Of a stretch of 64,000 nucleotides of DNA, positions 1 through 7,906 are shown piece by piece. The stretch lies in NCBI RefSeq assembly GCF_014652235.1, contig NZ_BMYK01000001.1, forward strand, positions 1 to 64,000, written 5' to 3'. The notes under the pieces are model-generated. The model was not told where the DNA came from. It made no database searches and worked only from the letters and a program-made list of their open reading frames with translations. This stretch comes from Pseudorhodoferax aquiterrae. Its GTDB lineage: Bacteria; Pseudomonadota; Gammaproteobacteria; Burkholderiales; Burkholderiaceae_C. A program made the translations under genes and the position numbers. Every line of letters starts with the position of its first letter. Position 1 is the first letter of the stretch.

Positions 1-29
1 CCGTGTGAAAGTAGGTCATCGTCAGGCTC
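1..29 (+). rRNA. rrf: 5S ribosomal RNA, 3' end (partial)
   Basis: The first ~29 bases match the conserved 3' end of beta-proteobacterial 5S rRNA (GTGTGAAAGTAGGTCATCG followed by TCAGGCT). A strong intrinsic terminator follows directly, as expected for the end of an rRNA operon. The rest of the operon lies left of the window. Confidence 0.85.
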
Positions 30-38
30 TTACAGCCT

Positions 39-75
39 AAACGCCCCAGCCTCCAACGAGGTCGGGGCGTTTTTA
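39..75 (+). terminator. Intrinsic terminator of the rRNA operon
   Basis: AACGCCCC at 40-47 pairs with GGGGCGTT at 64-71. An inner CCTC/GAGG stem lies between them, and a run of five T follows at 70-74. It sits 10 bases after the 5S end. Confidence 0.9.
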
Positions 76-100
76 TTTGCGGCTTGGATTCACGCCCCCA

Positions 101-850
101 TCAGAGATTCTTGAATTGGCGCGCCACCAGGCTGCAGGTCGTGACGAGCTGCTGGGCACAGGGCAGCACGCTGTCCTGCATCCGGTGTTTGGGGCCGGCG
201 AGGCCAATGGCCAGGGTTTCGCGGCCAGCCTGGAAGAACGCTGCGATGGCCCAGACGTCATCGACGTTTTCCCCGCGTGTCTGGAAAAAGCCGGCTTGCC
301 GGCTTTGCAACACGTCGGCGACAAGGCGGTCCGGATCGCAGATCGTCGCGGTCGTCACGCGCGCCAGGTTTTGCTCTGCCGCCCAACTGCGCAGCGCTGC
401 TTCCTTTTGCGCACCCAGCAGGGCCTTGCCGATCGCGCTGGAGTGCAGCGGTTTGAGATCCCCCGGGCTGGCCGAGTAGCGGATGGGGTGCAGCCCCTCC
501 AGCACCTGCAGGTAGACCACACGCTCGCCTTGGCGTTTGCCGAGGATCACGGTTTCGGTCGAGGCGTCCCGCAGTTCCTCCAGCCGGGGTACGACGTGTT
601 CGAGGAAGGGATCACCGGCGACGATGTCGTGCGCTACGTCCAGCAGGCGCTGGGTCGGGTACAGCGCGCGTGGACGCTCGAGCGAGTAGAGGTAGCCGCG
701 CGCGATCAGTGCGCCGACGATGGCGTGGCAACTGCTTTTGGGCATGCGTGCCGCAGTCGCCAGCTCGGTCAGGGACAGTGGCCGCTGGGCTTGCCGAAAG
801 ACTTCGAAGATGTCGATCACGCGGTCGACCGCGCCTCTGCCCTCTGCCAT
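101..850 (-). CDS. IclR-family transcriptional regulator
   Basis: 249-residue protein of normal IclR length. An N-terminal winged helix-turn-helix (residues ~6-60, with RAVDRVIDIFEVF and LTELATAARMPKSSCHAIV) is followed by an IclR effector-binding domain (~75-245). The gene lies 54 bp downstream of the dioxygenase gene on the same strand, so the two are probably co-transcribed. A local regulator of the dioxygenase and the divergent Bug gene is the natural inference. The effector cannot be read from sequence. Confidence 0.92.
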   Translation of the reverse strand: MAEGRGAVDRVIDIFEVFRQAQRPLSLTELATAARMPKSSCHAIVGALIARGYLYSLERPRALYPTQRLLDVAHDIVAGDPFLEHVVPRLEELRDASTETVILGKRQGERVVYLQVLEGLHPIRYSASPGDLKPLHSSAIGKALLGAQKEAALRSWAAEQNLARVTTATICDPDRLVADVLQSRQAGFFQTRGENVDDVWAIAAFFQAGRETLAIGLAGPKHRMQDSVLPCAQQLVTTCSLVARQFKNL

Positions 851-904
851 GCACGCTCCCTGAAGACCGAAAAATCATCGCACGATCTTCCGTGCCGGGC
901 GGTC

Positions 905-1729
905 TCAGACGGGCTTGTCGCCCCGCAGCGTGATGCGGTGCATTACACGGCGGTGGCCGTGGTAGTCGTTGACCGGGTTGTGCTGTACGCAGCGGTTGTC
1001 CCAGAACGCGATGGCGTGCGGTTCCCACTGGAAGCGGCAGGTGAATTCGGGTCGGATCTGGTGCTCGAACAGGAAGCGCAGCAGCGGCGCGCTTTCCTCT
1101 TCCGTCATCCCCACGATGCCTGACGTGTGCGCCACGTTGACGAACAAGGCCTTGCGGCCGGTTTCGGGATGCGTGCGCACGACCGGATGCTCCGCCCGGT
1201 AGTCCTTGGGCGCTTCCTGCTTGCCGTCGCTCTTGATGCGGTCCTCGCGCGTCTTGCTCACGTCGGCTTTGGCCGAACTGCTGACGCCCATCAGCGGCTC
1301 CAGCAGCCGCTGCATGGTCGGCGACAGCGCCTCATAGGCCGCGTACTGGCTGGCGAACAAGGTGTCGCCACCATAGGGCGGCACTTCGCGCGACAGCAGC
1401 ATGGAACCCATGGGGGGTTCGGCGAGGTAAGTGGTGTCCGAATGCCAGACGCCGCCGAAATTGTGCTTCTCGTGCTCGAGCTTCTTGACCTCGATGATGG
1501 TCGGGAAGCCCTGCAGCCCTTTGACGAACGGGTACTCCACGGGCTCGCCCATGGCCTGCGCGAACTGCAGGAACTGGGCCGGTGTGAGCGCCTGGTTCTT
1601 GATGAAGATGACCTGGTGCGCCAGCAGCGCCTGGCGGATCTCGGCCGCCACGGCGGGCGTGAGCCCGGTGGCCAGGTTCAAGCCTTGGAGTTCTGCGCCC
1701 AGGGCGCCTGCCGTCCTCTTGATCTGCAT
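905..1729 (-). CDS. TauD/TfdA-family Fe(II)/2-oxoglutarate dioxygenase
   Basis: 274 residues, close to the ~280 of TauD. The iron-binding HxD pair is H96/D98 (in WHSDTTY). The distal His is H250, in the family C-terminal block HNPVNDYHGHRR, with the 2-oxoglutarate-binding Arg near 261-265. These residues show a complete catalytic centre, so the enzyme should hydroxylate or cleave an organic acid, sulfonate or aryloxy substrate using O2 and 2-oxoglutarate. An in-frame extension runs upstream, but the ATG at 1729 fits the family N-terminus (MQIKR...) and is preceded by a GAGACC ribosome-binding site. It is divergent from a Bug receptor, suggesting uptake and oxidation of the same compound. The substrate is unknown. 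Confidence 0.9.
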   Translation of the reverse strand: MQIKRTAGALGAELQGLNLATGLTPAVAAEIRQALLAHQVIFIKNQALTPAQFLQFAQAMGEPVEYPFVKGLQGFPTIIEVKKLEHEKHNFGGVWHSDTTYLAEPPMGSMLLSREVPPYGGDTLFASQYAAYEALSPTMQRLLEPLMGVSSSAKADVSKTREDRIKSDGKQEAPKDYRAEHPVVRTHPETGRKALFVNVAHTSGIVGMTEEESAPLLRFLFEHQIRPEFTCRFQWEPHAIAFWDNRCVQHNPVNDYHGHRRVMHRITLRGDKPV

Positions 1730-1781
1730 GGTGGTCTCGCGCGGATTGGTGTGTGTCGGCACTCTAGCGGCGACGGTGGCC

Positions 1782-1791
1782 CGAACGTTCG
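1782..1791. promoter_or_regulatory. Palindrome in the dioxygenase/Bug divergent gap, possible IclR operator
   Basis: The perfect 10-bp palindrome CGAACGTTCG lies within the 215-bp divergent gap between the dioxygenase start (1729) and the Bug start (1945). Its position suits an operator for the co-located IclR regulator. The assignment is inference; no -10/-35 pair is clear. Confidence 0.35.
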
Positions 1792-1944
1792 ACATGCGGA
1801 ACGCGGGCGCGTGCATGGCCGCGCGCCGCGCGCGATATCTGCCGATTGTTCGGCCGGCTGAACAAGCCGGGCCAGGATTTCCCGCTTGAAGGCGGGCCGC
1901 CCCGCTGGTGTACTGCGGCGCTTGTCGATGGCGGAGTGCTGCGC

Positions 1945-2922
1945 ATGCACAAGAAGATGTTCCTGAAATCGCTGGCTGCTGCCGCGCTGCTGGCCCTGGC
2001 TGCTCAGCCGGCGACCACGTTGGCACAGAGCTACCCCACGCGCCCCGTGAAGATCGTCGTGCCGCAGACGCCGGGCGGTGCCTCGGATGCGCTGGCCCGC
2101 ATCGTGGGCCAGAAGCTCTCGGAGAAGTGGGGCCAGCCCGTGGTGATCGAGAACCGGGCCGGCGCCGGCGGCAACGTGGGGATGGAAGCGGTGTTGGCCG
2201 CGCCCGCCGACGGCTACACGCTGCTGATGACCTATGTGGGCACCCAGGCGATCAACGGCGCGCTGTACAAGAACCTGCCGTTCGACCCGGGCCGCGACTT
2301 CGTGCCCGTGGCCACGCTGGCCACCGTGCCCTTCGTGGTGGTGGCCAAGGCGGGCACGCCGTTCAAGACGGCCGGCGCGTTGGCGGATGCTGCACGCAGC
2401 GGGCGCGTGACCTATGGCTCGGCCGGCAACGGCTCGGTCAACCACCTGCTAGGCGAGATGTTCGCGCGGGCCGCCAAGGTCGAGCTCGTGCACGTTCCCT
2501 ACCGTGGCGCCGCGCCGGCGCTGCAGGATCTGTTGGGCGGTCAGATCGACGTGGTGTTCACGAGCCTGCCCTCGGTGGCCGGCCAGATCAAGACCGCGGC
2601 CTTGCAGCCCATCGCCGTCACGAGCGCCAAGCGCGCGCCGGCCTTCGCCAACATTCCCACGGTGGCCGAAAGCGGCCTGCCAGGTTTCGACGTGAACCCC
2701 TGGTTCGGCCTCATGGCCCACAGGAACATGCCGCGCGAGCTGGTGGAGCGCATCAACGCCGACGTCAACGCGCTGCTGCACCAGCCCGAGATGGCCGAGC
2801 GCTTCGCGGCCCAGGGCGCCGAGCCCTATGCGACCTCACCGGCCGAGTTCAAGGCCATCCTCGCGGCGGACATCGAGAAGTGGGGCACTGCGGTGCGCGC
2901 CTCAGGCGCCAGGATCGACTGA
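1945..2922 (+). CDS. Bug-family (TctC-like) periplasmic solute receptor
   Basis: 325 residues with a Sec signal peptide (residues 1-~28: MHKK, hydrophobic Ala/Leu core, LAQS cleavage area). The Bug signature blocks follow: YPTRPVKIVVP, PGGASD near residue 50, VIENRAGAGGN, DGYTLL and HVPYRGAAPAL. Bug proteins bind small carboxylated compounds in the periplasm. The ATG at 1945 was chosen because GGAG sits 8 bp upstream and the signal peptide starts there; a longer in-frame version would put ~33 residues before it. No TctA/TctB membrane genes are nearby. It is divergent from the dioxygenase and probably captures that enzyme's substrate. Confidence 0.92.
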   Translation: MHKKMFLKSLAAAALLALAAQPATTLAQSYPTRPVKIVVPQTPGGASDALARIVGQKLSEKWGQPVVIENRAGAGGNVGMEAVLAAPADGYTLLMTYVGTQAINGALYKNLPFDPGRDFVPVATLATVPFVVVAKAGTPFKTAGALADAARSGRVTYGSAGNGSVNHLLGEMFARAAKVELVHVPYRGAAPALQDLLGGQIDVVFTSLPSVAGQIKTAALQPIAVTSAKRAPAFANIPTVAESGLPGFDVNPWFGLMAHRNMPRELVERINADVNALLHQPEMAERFAAQGAEPYATSPAEFKAILAADIEKWGTAVRASGARID

Positions 2923-3048
2923 GCCTGCCCAAAGAACAGGCAACGCAACGCAGGCCCGCATGGATGCTCGCGATGGCCGACCGGTCCAGCGCCTGTCCCC
3001 AGAGATGTCCACAGACGGACGGGACAAGCCTGCCCCGGTCCATGCCGC

Positions 3049-4878
3049 TCAGGCCGGCGCGAGCCAGGCGTCGACGGGTTGGGCGTTCTGGATCGCCAGG
3101 CGCCAGGTCTTGCCGTCCTGCGGCGCAGGCAACTCCAGGCGCAGGCGCAGCAGGCGCTTGTCGCGTGCCACCAGCGCGGTGACGGTGCGCGTGCGCCCGG
3201 TGTAGAGCGCCAGGTCGTCCAGGCGGCTCAGGCGCCAGCCTTCGTTCTCGGTCTCCACACCCAGCCATTCGTCGTCGGCGGCCAGACCGGCCTGTTCGGC
3301 CGCACCACCGCGCAGCACGACCTTGATCTGCACGCCGTTCTGCTCGCCCACGCGCAGGCCCAAGCGCTGGGCCAGTTGCGCGGGGTCGTCGTGCACGGCC
3401 ACGCCGTGGCGCTCGAGCAGTTCGCGCAGCGGCAGCTCGTCCCGGCCATGGACCCAGGCCGCGATCTCGGCGTCGAAGGAACGCCCGCCGACCGCGGCCA
3501 GCGCCGCGGCGAAGTCGGCCTCGGACATGGGGCCGGCCGCGCACTGCGTCCACAGACGCTGCATCACGGCGTCCAGCGTGCCGCGGCCCTCGGCGCGCAA
3601 GGTGAGGTCGAAGCACAGCGCCACCAGCGCGCCCTTGGCGTAGTAGCTCACGGTCGCGTTGGGCGTGTTGGCGTCCGTGCGGTAGTACTTGACCCACGCG
3701 TCCATGCTGGCCTCGGCCACCGACTGCACCAGCCGGCCCGGCGTCTGCAGCACCTGGTTGATGGTCTTGTTGAGCAATTTGAGGTAGCCGGCGTTGTCCA
3801 GCAGGCCGCAGCGGCGCAGCAGCAGGTCGTCGTAGTAGCTCGTGAAGCCTTCGAAGAACCACAGCAGCTGCGTGTATTGCTCGGCGTCGTAGTGGTACTG
3901 GGCGAACTCCGCCGGGCGCAGCCGCTTGACGTTCCAGGTGTGGAAGTATTCGTGGCTGACCAGCCCCAGCAGCGTGGTGTAGCCCTCGCCCTGGCGCGCG
4001 GATTCCCCACCCGCTTCGTCCCGGCGCGGCAGGTCGCGCCGGCTGCAGACCAGGGCGGTGGAGTTGCGGTGCTCCAAGCCGCCATAGCTGTCGTCCATGG
4101 CGTTGAGCAGGAACACGTAACGTTTGTGCGGGGGCTTGCCGCCGCCCTGCGCATGCCAGAAGCGGATCTGCTCCTCGCAGATCTTCTGCGTGTCCTGCAG
4201 CAGACGGTTGCCGTCGAAGGAGGGCGGGGCGCCGGCCACGACGAAACGGTGCGGGATGCCTGCGGCCTTGAAGTCGCCATGCCAGAACGCGCCGAGCTCG
4301 AACGGGCAGTCGGCCAGCTCGTCGTAGTCCGCTGCGAGGTAGTGGCCGAAGCCTGCTGGATCCACCTGCCGCGGCGCCAGGCCCGTGGCCACGGACCAGC
4401 CCGTGGTCTGGCGGGAGGCCACCAGTTCCAGGCTGTGCGGCTGGGCTTCCTGGCCATGCACGCGCAGGCACAGGCTGGTGGCGTTGAAGAAGCCGCGCGC
4501 GGCGTCCAGGAAGGCCGTGCGCACGGAGCTGTCGTGCGCATGCACGAGATAGCGCAGCACCAGCGGCTTGCCCGGCTCGGCCGTGAGGTCCCAGCTGTTC
4601 TTGTCGCGCTGCCGGCACTCCACCGCCTTGCGGCCCTGGTGGGCTTCGAGCTGCTGCAGATGCTTGGAGAACTCGCGCACCATGTAGCTGCCCGGAATCC
4701 AGACCGGCAGCGAGACGCGCTGCTGCGCCTGGGGCGCCTGCACCGTCAGCGTGACGCGGTACAGGTGGGCGTGCAGGTCGGCCAGTTCGACCCGGTAGGC
4801 GATGGCCGGCGTGTCGTGGTGGTGGTCTGCTGAGGCGCCTTGGCGCGCCGGCGCAGGAGAGGGAGAAGTCGTCGGCAT
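3049..4878 (-). CDS. M61-family aminopeptidase with PDZ domain
   Basis: 609 residues, typical of bacterial M61 glycyl-aminopeptidase-like proteins. An N-terminal beta domain (~25-180) precedes the catalytic domain, which has the zinc motif HEYFH at 309-313 and the third ligand E343 in WFFEGFTSYY. The conserved GGLEHRNST block is at ~267-274, and a PDZ-like domain occupies ~500-590. No signal peptide is visible: the N-terminus is Ser/Pro/Ala-rich and polar, so the protein is probably cytoplasmic. The next gene upstream on the strand starts 40 bp away, so the two could share a transcript. The substrate is unknown. Confidence 0.93.
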   Translation of the reverse strand: MPTTSPSPAPARQGASADHHHDTPAIAYRVELADLHAHLYRVTLTVQAPQAQQRVSLPVWIPGSYMVREFSKHLQQLEAHQGRKAVECRQRDKNSWDLTAEPGKPLVLRYLVHAHDSSVRTAFLDAARGFFNATSLCLRVHGQEAQPHSLELVASRQTTGWSVATGLAPRQVDPAGFGHYLAADYDELADCPFELGAFWHGDFKAAGIPHRFVVAGAPPSFDGNRLLQDTQKICEEQIRFWHAQGGGKPPHKRYVFLLNAMDDSYGGLEHRNSTALVCSRRDLPRRDEAGGESARQGEGYTTLLGLVSHEYFHTWNVKRLRPAEFAQYHYDAEQYTQLLWFFEGFTSYYDDLLLRRCGLLDNAGYLKLLNKTINQVLQTPGRLVQSVAEASMDAWVKYYRTDANTPNATVSYYAKGALVALCFDLTLRAEGRGTLDAVMQRLWTQCAAGPMSEADFAAALAAVGGRSFDAEIAAWVHGRDELPLRELLERHGVAVHDDPAQLAQRLGLRVGEQNGVQIKVVLRGGAAEQAGLAADDEWLGVETENEGWRLSRLDDLALYTGRTRTVTALVARDKRLLRLRLELPAPQDGKTWRLAIQNAQPVDAWLAPA

Positions 4879-4917
4879 GCGCCGAGAATACAGGACGCGC
4901 CAAGGCGTCCCGCGGCT

Positions 4918-5733
4918 TCAGGACTTGCGCGAAGCTGCAGCGGCCAGCAGTTTCTCGACCTCGTCCAGCGGCATCGCGCCCGGCACGCGCGTGCCGTCCG
5001 TGAACAGCAGCGTGGGCGTGCCCGTGATCTTGTGCTTGCGGCCCAGGGCCACATTGCGCGCCACGGGCGCCGCATCGCACTCGGCCGACGGGATCGCCTG
5101 GTTGCGCACCATCCAGTCCGACCAGGTCTTGGCCTGGTCCTTGGCGCACCAGATGTGCTGGGCCTTCTGCACCGAGTCCGCGCCCAGAATGGGATAGAGG
5201 TACAGGTAGATCGTCACGTTGTCGATCTTTTCCATGTCGCGCTCGAAGCGCTTGCAGTAGCCGCAGTTCGGGTCCACGAACACCGCCATCTTGCGCTTGC
5301 CGTCGCCGCGCACGAGCTTGAACGCGTCCTTGAGCGGCAGGTCCTTGAAGTCCAGCGCCGTGAGCTTGTTGATGCGGTCTTCAGTCAGGTTGCGGCGCTG
5401 CTGGGTGTCGAAGATCTGGCCCTGCAGCAGGAAGTTGCCCTGCGCATCGGCATAGACGATCTCGGCGCCGGCCAGCCGCACCTCGTACAGCCCCGGCAGC
5501 GGGCTGGCCGTGACTTCCTCGATGGCCGGCAACTGCGGCAGGCGCTGGGTCAGCACCTGGCGGATGGTGGCTTCGGCGTTGGCAGGCGTGCCGGCCGCGG
5601 CGGGGGCCGCCGCAGGCGCTGCAGCCGTGGGCGCCGCCGCTACCGGCGCCTCGCTCTTGCCGCAGGCAGGAAGCAGCACGGCCATGGCCAGTGCGGCAAG
5701 GGCGGCCTGGGGCCGGGGGAATCGAATCGTCAC
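4918..5733 (-). CDS. DsbC-like thiol:disulfide interchange protein with lipobox
   Basis: 271 residues. The N-terminus is a signal peptide ending in LLPAC, making C24 a lipidation site. An Ala/Pro-rich linker follows (~30-52), then the DsbC-type dimerisation region (~53-125) and a thioredoxin fold with active site CGYC (157-160) and cis-Pro P240 in TGTP. C196 and C219 match the structural disulfide of DsbC. The family isomerises wrong disulfides in periplasmic proteins. A membrane-anchored form with a flexible linker is unusual, because classical DsbC is soluble. It ends 39 bp before the M61 gene on the same strand. Confidence 0.9.
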   Translation of the reverse strand: MTIRFPRPQAALAALAMAVLLPACGKSEAPVAAAPTAAAPAAAPAAAGTPANAEATIRQVLTQRLPQLPAIEEVTASPLPGLYEVRLAGAEIVYADAQGNFLLQGQIFDTQQRRNLTEDRINKLTALDFKDLPLKDAFKLVRGDGKRKMAVFVDPNCGYCKRFERDMEKIDNVTIYLYLYPILGADSVQKAQHIWCAKDQAKTWSDWMVRNQAIPSAECDAAPVARNVALGRKHKITGTPTLLFTDGTRVPGAMPLDEVEKLLAAAASRKS

Positions 5734-5761
5734 GTGGAATCCTTCAGCAATGCCGGCCTGT

Positions 5762-6910
5762 TCAGCCGTTCACACCCATGGCCTGGCGCGCGACCCAGCG
5801 CTTGAGCGGGCCGCTGTGTTCGAAGCCGTTCATGCCCCAGTTGCGCAGGCCCTGCCAGGCCGGTGCATTGTGCGCGAACAGCTGCTGCAGGCCGTCGGTG
5901 GCCAGGCGCATGCCGGCCAGCGCGGTCTTGCGCGCGCGCTCGTAGCGGCGCAGCACGCGCAGGTCGCCCACGCTGCGCCAGCCGTCCCGCGCGCGCAGCT
6001 GGGCCACGAGCTCGGCCGCATCGCCCAGCCCCAGGTTGAGCCCCTGGCCGGCCAGCGGGTGCACGGTGTGCGCGGCGTCGCCGGCCAGCGCCCAGGCGCC
6101 GGCCAGGCCGTCGGCCGCACCCGTCGCGCCGACGAAATGCCGGGCCTGCGCCAGCTGCAGCGGCCAGGCTGCGCGTTCGCCGGCCACCTGCAGCGCGCCC
6201 AGCGCACCCTGGCTGATCCGCTCCAGCGCCTGCGTGAAGGCCGCGTCGTCCAGTGCCAGCGTGGCGGTGGCGCGCTCCTGCGGCACCGACCAGACCACAG
6301 CCACCTGCCGGCCCTCGGCGCCGGCCATGGGCAGGAGGGCCATCACCTCGCCCTGCAGCAGCCACTGCCGTGCCACCTGGCCGTGCGGGCGCTCGCACTG
6401 CAGCCGCGTGGCGATGGCGGTCTGGCCGTAGGCGTGGGTGTCGTAGGCCACGCCCAGTTCGGTGCGCGTGCTGCTGGCCCGGCCTTCGCAGACCACGGTC
6501 AGTCCCGCGGTGGCGGGGGGGTGTTCCAGCACCTCGATCTGCGGCTGGTAGCGCACGGCCTCGGCCAGCCGCTTCTCCAGCGCTGCGACGTCGACGATCC
6601 AGGCCAGCGGCATGCCGCGGCCCTGGCGCGCGGCGTCGAAGTTCACCTCGCCGCCATCGTCGCCGAACACCTGCATGGCTTGCACGGCCGTGGCCTCGGC
6701 GGGGTCGGGCCAGCAGCGCAGGCCTTCGAGCAACTGGCGCGAGGCGGCGTTCAGCGCATAGGCGCGTACGTCGGACGACTCGCCCTGGCGCGGCGTGGCC
6801 GGCTGCACCAGCGCCACGTGCAGCCGCTCGCGGGCCAGCAGCAGGGCCAGCGTGCGGCCGACGATGCCGCCGCCGCGCACGCAGATGTCGAAAGCTTGAA
6901 GGGAAGGCAT
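5762..6910 (-). CDS. UbiH/UbiF/COQ6-family FAD-dependent hydroxylase
   Basis: 382 residues. The FAD-binding Rossmann motif GGGIVG is at 13-18 and the second FAD motif (LAGDAAHTVHPLAGQG, GD at 277-278) matches the ubiquinone-biosynthesis monooxygenase family. These enzymes hydroxylate the ubiquinone ring or related aromatics. The ATG at 6910 gives the standard short N-terminus; a 15-residue upstream extension has no family support. The stop is 28 bp from the DsbC-like start, suggesting one operon. Which ring position it acts on (UbiH, UbiF, UbiI or UbiM type) cannot be decided here. Confidence 0.88.
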   Translation of the reverse strand: MPSLQAFDICVRGGGIVGRTLALLLARERLHVALVQPATPRQGESSDVRAYALNAASRQLLEGLRCWPDPAEATAVQAMQVFGDDGGEVNFDAARQGRGMPLAWIVDVAALEKRLAEAVRYQPQIEVLEHPPATAGLTVVCEGRASSTRTELGVAYDTHAYGQTAIATRLQCERPHGQVARQWLLQGEVMALLPMAGAEGRQVAVVWSVPQERATATLALDDAAFTQALERISQGALGALQVAGERAAWPLQLAQARHFVGATGAADGLAGAWALAGDAAHTVHPLAGQGLNLGLGDAAELVAQLRARDGWRSVGDLRVLRRYERARKTALAGMRLATDGLQQLFAHNAPAWQGLRNWGMNGFEHSGPLKRWVARQAMGVNG

Positions 6911-6975
6911 CGCGGGATTGTAGGAGTGGGGTCTTGGGCACAATGCGCCCTTCACTGCACAGCCCTTTGCCTGCC

Positions 6976-7887
6976 ATGTCTTCCGATTCCGTTGCCGACC
7001 TGTCTGCCCGCGACGTTGCGGCCCGCATCGCGCGGCTGTTCGTCTACCCGGTCAAATCCTGCGCCGGCGTCGAGGTGGACGAGGTGCTGCTGACCGAGAC
7101 CGGCCTGGAGTTCGACCGCGCCTGGATGGTGGTGGACGACGAGGGACGCTTCGTCACCCAGCGCGAGCTGCCGCGCATGGCCCTGATCCAGCCCAAACTC
7201 AAGCATTCGGAGATGGTGCTGCGCGCGCCCGGCATGTTGGCCCTGCACATCGCGCTCGATGCCGTGGAAGAGCCCTGCGAGGTCACGGTCTGGAAGGACC
7301 GCGTGAAGGCCTACGACATGGGCGACGTGGCGGCCCAGTGGTTCAGCGATTTCCTCAACAGCGAGCGCCCGGCCGGTGTGCCGGCGCAGAAGCTGCGGCT
7401 GGTGCGCTTCGACCCCGAGTTCCAGCGCCTGTCCAACAAGCGCTGGACCGGCGAGGTCGATGCGCAAACCCAGTTCTCCGACGGCTTCGCCGTGCTGGTG
7501 CTGAGCCAGTCCGCACTCGACGGCCTCAACGCACGCCTGGCTGCGGCCGGCCACGCGGCCGTGGGCATCGAGCGCTTCCGTCCCAACATCGTGCTGGACG
7601 GCGTGGACGCGCACGACGAAGACAACTTCGGTGAGCTGCTGATCGCCACCAACGAAGGCCCGGCCCGGCTGCGCCTGGTCAAGCCCTGCCCGCGCTGCCC
7701 CATCCCCAACATCGACCCGGCCACGGCCCTGTCCAGCCCCGAGGTTGGCGACACCCTGCAGGCCTACCGCGCCCACCCGGCCGTGGACGGCGCCATTGCC
7801 TTCGGCATGAATGCCATCGTGCTGGAAGGCATCGACTTCGCGCTGCGCCCGGGCCAATCCGCCGCGGCCGACTACCGCTTCGACTGA
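6976..7887 (+). CDS. MOSC-domain protein (YcbX-like)
   Basis: 303 residues. An N-terminal MOSC_N beta-barrel (~10-125, starting RIARLFVYPVKSC) is followed by the MOSC domain (~130-295) containing KPCPRCPIPNID at 236-247. The cysteine there is the family's molybdenum-cofactor/sulfur-carrier position. YcbX-type proteins deliver or use sulfurated molybdenum cofactor, for example to reduce N-hydroxylated bases. No 2Fe-2S ferredoxin domain follows, unlike E. coli YcbX. It is divergent from the UbiH-like gene across 65 bp. The histidine kinase starts 19 bp downstream, so partial co-transcription is possible. Confidence 0.9.
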   Translation: MSSDSVADLSARDVAARIARLFVYPVKSCAGVEVDEVLLTETGLEFDRAWMVVDDEGRFVTQRELPRMALIQPKLKHSEMVLRAPGMLALHIALDAVEEPCEVTVWKDRVKAYDMGDVAAQWFSDFLNSERPAGVPAQKLRLVRFDPEFQRLSNKRWTGEVDAQTQFSDGFAVLVLSQSALDGLNARLAAAGHAAVGIERFRPNIVLDGVDAHDEDNFGELLIATNEGPARLRLVKPCPRCPIPNIDPATALSSPEVGDTLQAYRAHPAVDGAIAFGMNAIVLEGIDFALRPGQSAAADYRFD

Positions 7888-7906
7888 GCCAGGGGCGCGG
7901 CACGCC

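Noticed and set aside
2849-5149. 766-codon minus-strand frame overlapping the M61 peptidase gene in another frame
   Set aside because: Arg/Ala/Pro-rich shadow; the M61 frame carries intact catalytic motifs.
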